NCBI RefSeq assembly: GCF_963966145.1 | Contig: NC_091053.1 | Coordinates: 3,844,001-3,908,000, forward strand | From: Tenebrio molitor | Taxonomy: Eukaryota; Arthropoda; Insecta; Coleoptera; Tenebrionidae | Direction: 5' to 3' | DNA length: 64,000 nucleotides | Shown: piece after piece, positions 62,111 to 64,000 of the stretch | Position numbering within the stretch: the first letter of the stretch is position 1 | Layout: each line of letters opens with the position of its first letter | Program-made: the position numbers and the translations under genes | The notes under the pieces: generated by a model | Told to the model about the DNA's origin: nothing | The model's database searches: none | What the model saw: only the letters and a program-made list of their open reading frames with translations

Positions 62111-62216
62111 CGAGTTTTATAAAACGGTTGATTGTGACACGAGTTGGTTAGGACACGACGAACGCAGTGAGGAGTGCTCCAACAGAACGAGTGTCATAGT
62201 TCGTCTTATAAAACGA
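62111..62216. repeat. foldback element with GCA triloop and three GA/GA pairs
   Basis: Outer arms GTTTTATAA / TTATAAAAC. Middle arms GACAC-GA-GTTGG / CCAACAGAAC-GA-GTGTC. Core CAC-GA-C-GA-AC-GCA-GT-GA-G-GA-GTG, with two further GA/GA steps. It is the fullest member of the group that includes 19441 and 28733. Confidence 0.8.
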
Positions 62217-64000
62217 GTGTAATGTACTATTTTTTCTACTTTGGTCGCATTAATTTGATAAAAACTCTAAAAATCTAATTATGAAATAATCTAGAGATAT
62301 TTGTGTGGCATGAGTTATGGTGGCATTTCTGTGAAATTTATGTCAAATTTCAAATGTTTTGTTAATAGGAGCTCTCTAAAGATGCCGGACGCCTGCCAGC
62401 GTGTTAATACAGCAATACCAACTTAATACGTATAAAACAAAAACCAAAAACAGTTTCACAAAAAGTTCCTTTGTGACACTACCTACTCTTAATTTCACAA
62501 AGACTCACTTATGATACCAAAGTACAAAAAAATTGTTGTGTCTTGCTTCGGCCGCAAGCGGCCTTGGGGACTATTTTTCTGTCGGTACGTTAAGAAAGAT
62601 TTCGCGGCCTTGATATACAAACAACTACATATGTATTTATGATTGTTTTTTATTAAAAAAAAAACATTGCGGCAGTGGAAATAAAAAAAATATATGAGAA
62701 ACTGTTAAAGATGTCAAAACATGTTTGGGTTTATTTCTCTGAAAGTCAGATTTTCTAAAAGTGATGGAACATCAACATCCGTACCGATTGCTGTTATTAA
62801 TGAGAAAACATATATAGAAGTAATAAGAGAAAAGAAATAAAAAGATCACACAAGAAAAATAGTACATAGAAGGTTGAATCGCACCACTCCAGAAGATTTA
62901 TACAAAAAGCACCTTCATTCTGTTAACACCTGTTGATAAGGCCCAAAATATCCATTTTGTTGACAAAAAAAATAAGGCCTTTAAAATCGAAGAATGTAAG
63001 AAGAAAAAGAAACGAATTCTTTTGCAGGTACCAAAAGATGACAGGACCTGTGACCCAAACATTATACATACATGAAAAAAAAGTAACAGATCAATTGATA
63101 AACCAAACAATAAGCAAGAAGTGTATCTCATTAGTTTGTTTTTTTTTTCAATACGATTTTGTTGCGGCGGAAAACGTTTCACTTTTTCTTTGAATTTTTG
63201 TCGGCCCGGAATCAGTTGTTATTCTTCATAAAACATCAAAAAACAGTCGTAAGAGTCATTATCCACTTGGTTTTTCTTTGCCGCGTGCTCAGATTACCTT
63301 CCATCACATTACCGAAATAACAACCGACGTTCGTTTAGAATGCAAACTGATTCGTTTCTAAACAGCGGCACGTTTAATCCGATCAGAAAAAAAACCGCTT
63401 CATCGAATGAATTTTTAACGGTCTTGCCGTCCTTGCGCGGGTGTTATCGTGTGTTGCCGTCGTCATCAGTCGCAGAAATGACAACAGTAATTGATTAGGA
63501 TCGATATCGTAGTACCCTTTTATCAGTGTCCCTTTTGGTCTCGGTATGCGTGCCCCAGGATTATGAACCCGGAGAGCATCCTTCACGTTGGCAAATCTCC
63601 AAAACTACCCCTCGACAAATTCGCGACCTTATCATTTGTTGCACACATTCACCGCGAAAAAAAATTACGACCTCGTCGTTTCGGTGGTTAACGGAAGAAG
63701 GTCAGCGACTCGGCCTGGCGACGCCATTTGCGTATTTCGTCTAGACCGAGATAAAATGGAGGTCGCATCCGATTTCACGCTGACGACCCGTTCAATTAAT
63801 CGAGAAGTTCAATAATAATCACATATGTAGCGGAAACCAACGTACGAGATCTTATTATAGAAACGGATGAATAGTAATAGGTGAATGTACACCTGGAAAT
63901 GGTCACGTGATGCCGCTCGCTTTCTTTTCCAGCTTTTTGCTCGTCACGTGACCCGGATTCACCCCATCCAGTTTTTGTTTCGTAAATATTTAATCCCGAA

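Larger units (their letters stand above)
18713..64000 (+). other. long non-coding stretch, probably one intron
   Basis: No exon with convincing coding character was recognised over 45 kb. Everything identifiable is repetitive and is listed separately. Unique AT-rich DNA without recognised content includes 22620-23450, 23500-25040, 30700-33420, 35050-38540, 39340-46280, 51660-55510 and 56150-64000, apart from the small items listed. Longer open frames at 40941-41144, 44318-44686, 54014-54433 and 60194-60589 have no recognisable domain or splice context and are not called genes. Short coding exons could have been missed. Confidence 0.5.

Noticed and set aside
1..64000. CRISPR arrays, tRNA or rRNA genes
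   Set aside because: No regularly spaced repeats, cloverleaf-type sequences or rRNA segments were noticed, though short RNA genes could be missed by eye.

Overview
The window is AT-rich nuclear DNA from an animal, most likely an insect and possibly a beetle. The evidence is long introns, GT-AG exons, no operons or ribosome binding sites, and many TA-flanked miniature transposons. The species cannot be fixed from the sequence.

Only one gene can be supported with confidence. Five plus-strand exons (800-1077, 2666-2805, 5709-5824, 5875-5989, 6113-7844) join in matching phase into a 793-codon frame. It ends in a WLWAYNKIIMQLN segment that resembles the calmodulin-binding motif of the presynaptic priming protein UNC-13/Munc13. 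This is the variable, largely disordered N-terminal half of a long isoform. Its true start lies left of the window, and the C1, C2B, MUN and C2C domains would lie to the right. A second GC-rich open exon (18143-18712) has its own start, an in-frame stop upstream and the same phase-0 donor, so it is probably the first coding exon of a shorter isoform. A possible 5' UTR exon and promoter for it lie near 11195-11265. From 18713 to 64000 no convincing coding exon was found, and the region reads as one very large intron, although a separate gene there cannot be excluded.

The non-coding DNA is full of small repeats. There are TA-flanked terminal-inverted-repeat elements at 1459, 18969, 20555, 21625, 26863, 33426, 34319, 47855, 49485 and 55517. 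There are two 5'-truncated copies of a non-LTR retrotransposon with a restriction-like endonuclease domain (21863-22468 minus, 47229-47800 plus), two broken transposase genes (26590-26830 minus, 28037-28198 plus), and several dispersed duplicated blocks.

The most unusual signal is a set of about 20 imperfect palindromes spread over the whole window. Their outer arms differ, but most share the same centre: a short stem closing a three-base GNA loop (GAA, GTA or GCA on one strand), flanked on both sides by the dinucleotide GA in direct orientation (typically CGAG-stem-GNA-stem-CGAG). When the strand folds, the two GA steps face each other as tandem G.A mismatches. Extra-stable GNA triloops and tandem sheared G.A pairs are both known DNA folding motifs, and their joint recurrence in unrelated arms suggests a foldback element family shaped by single-strand structure.
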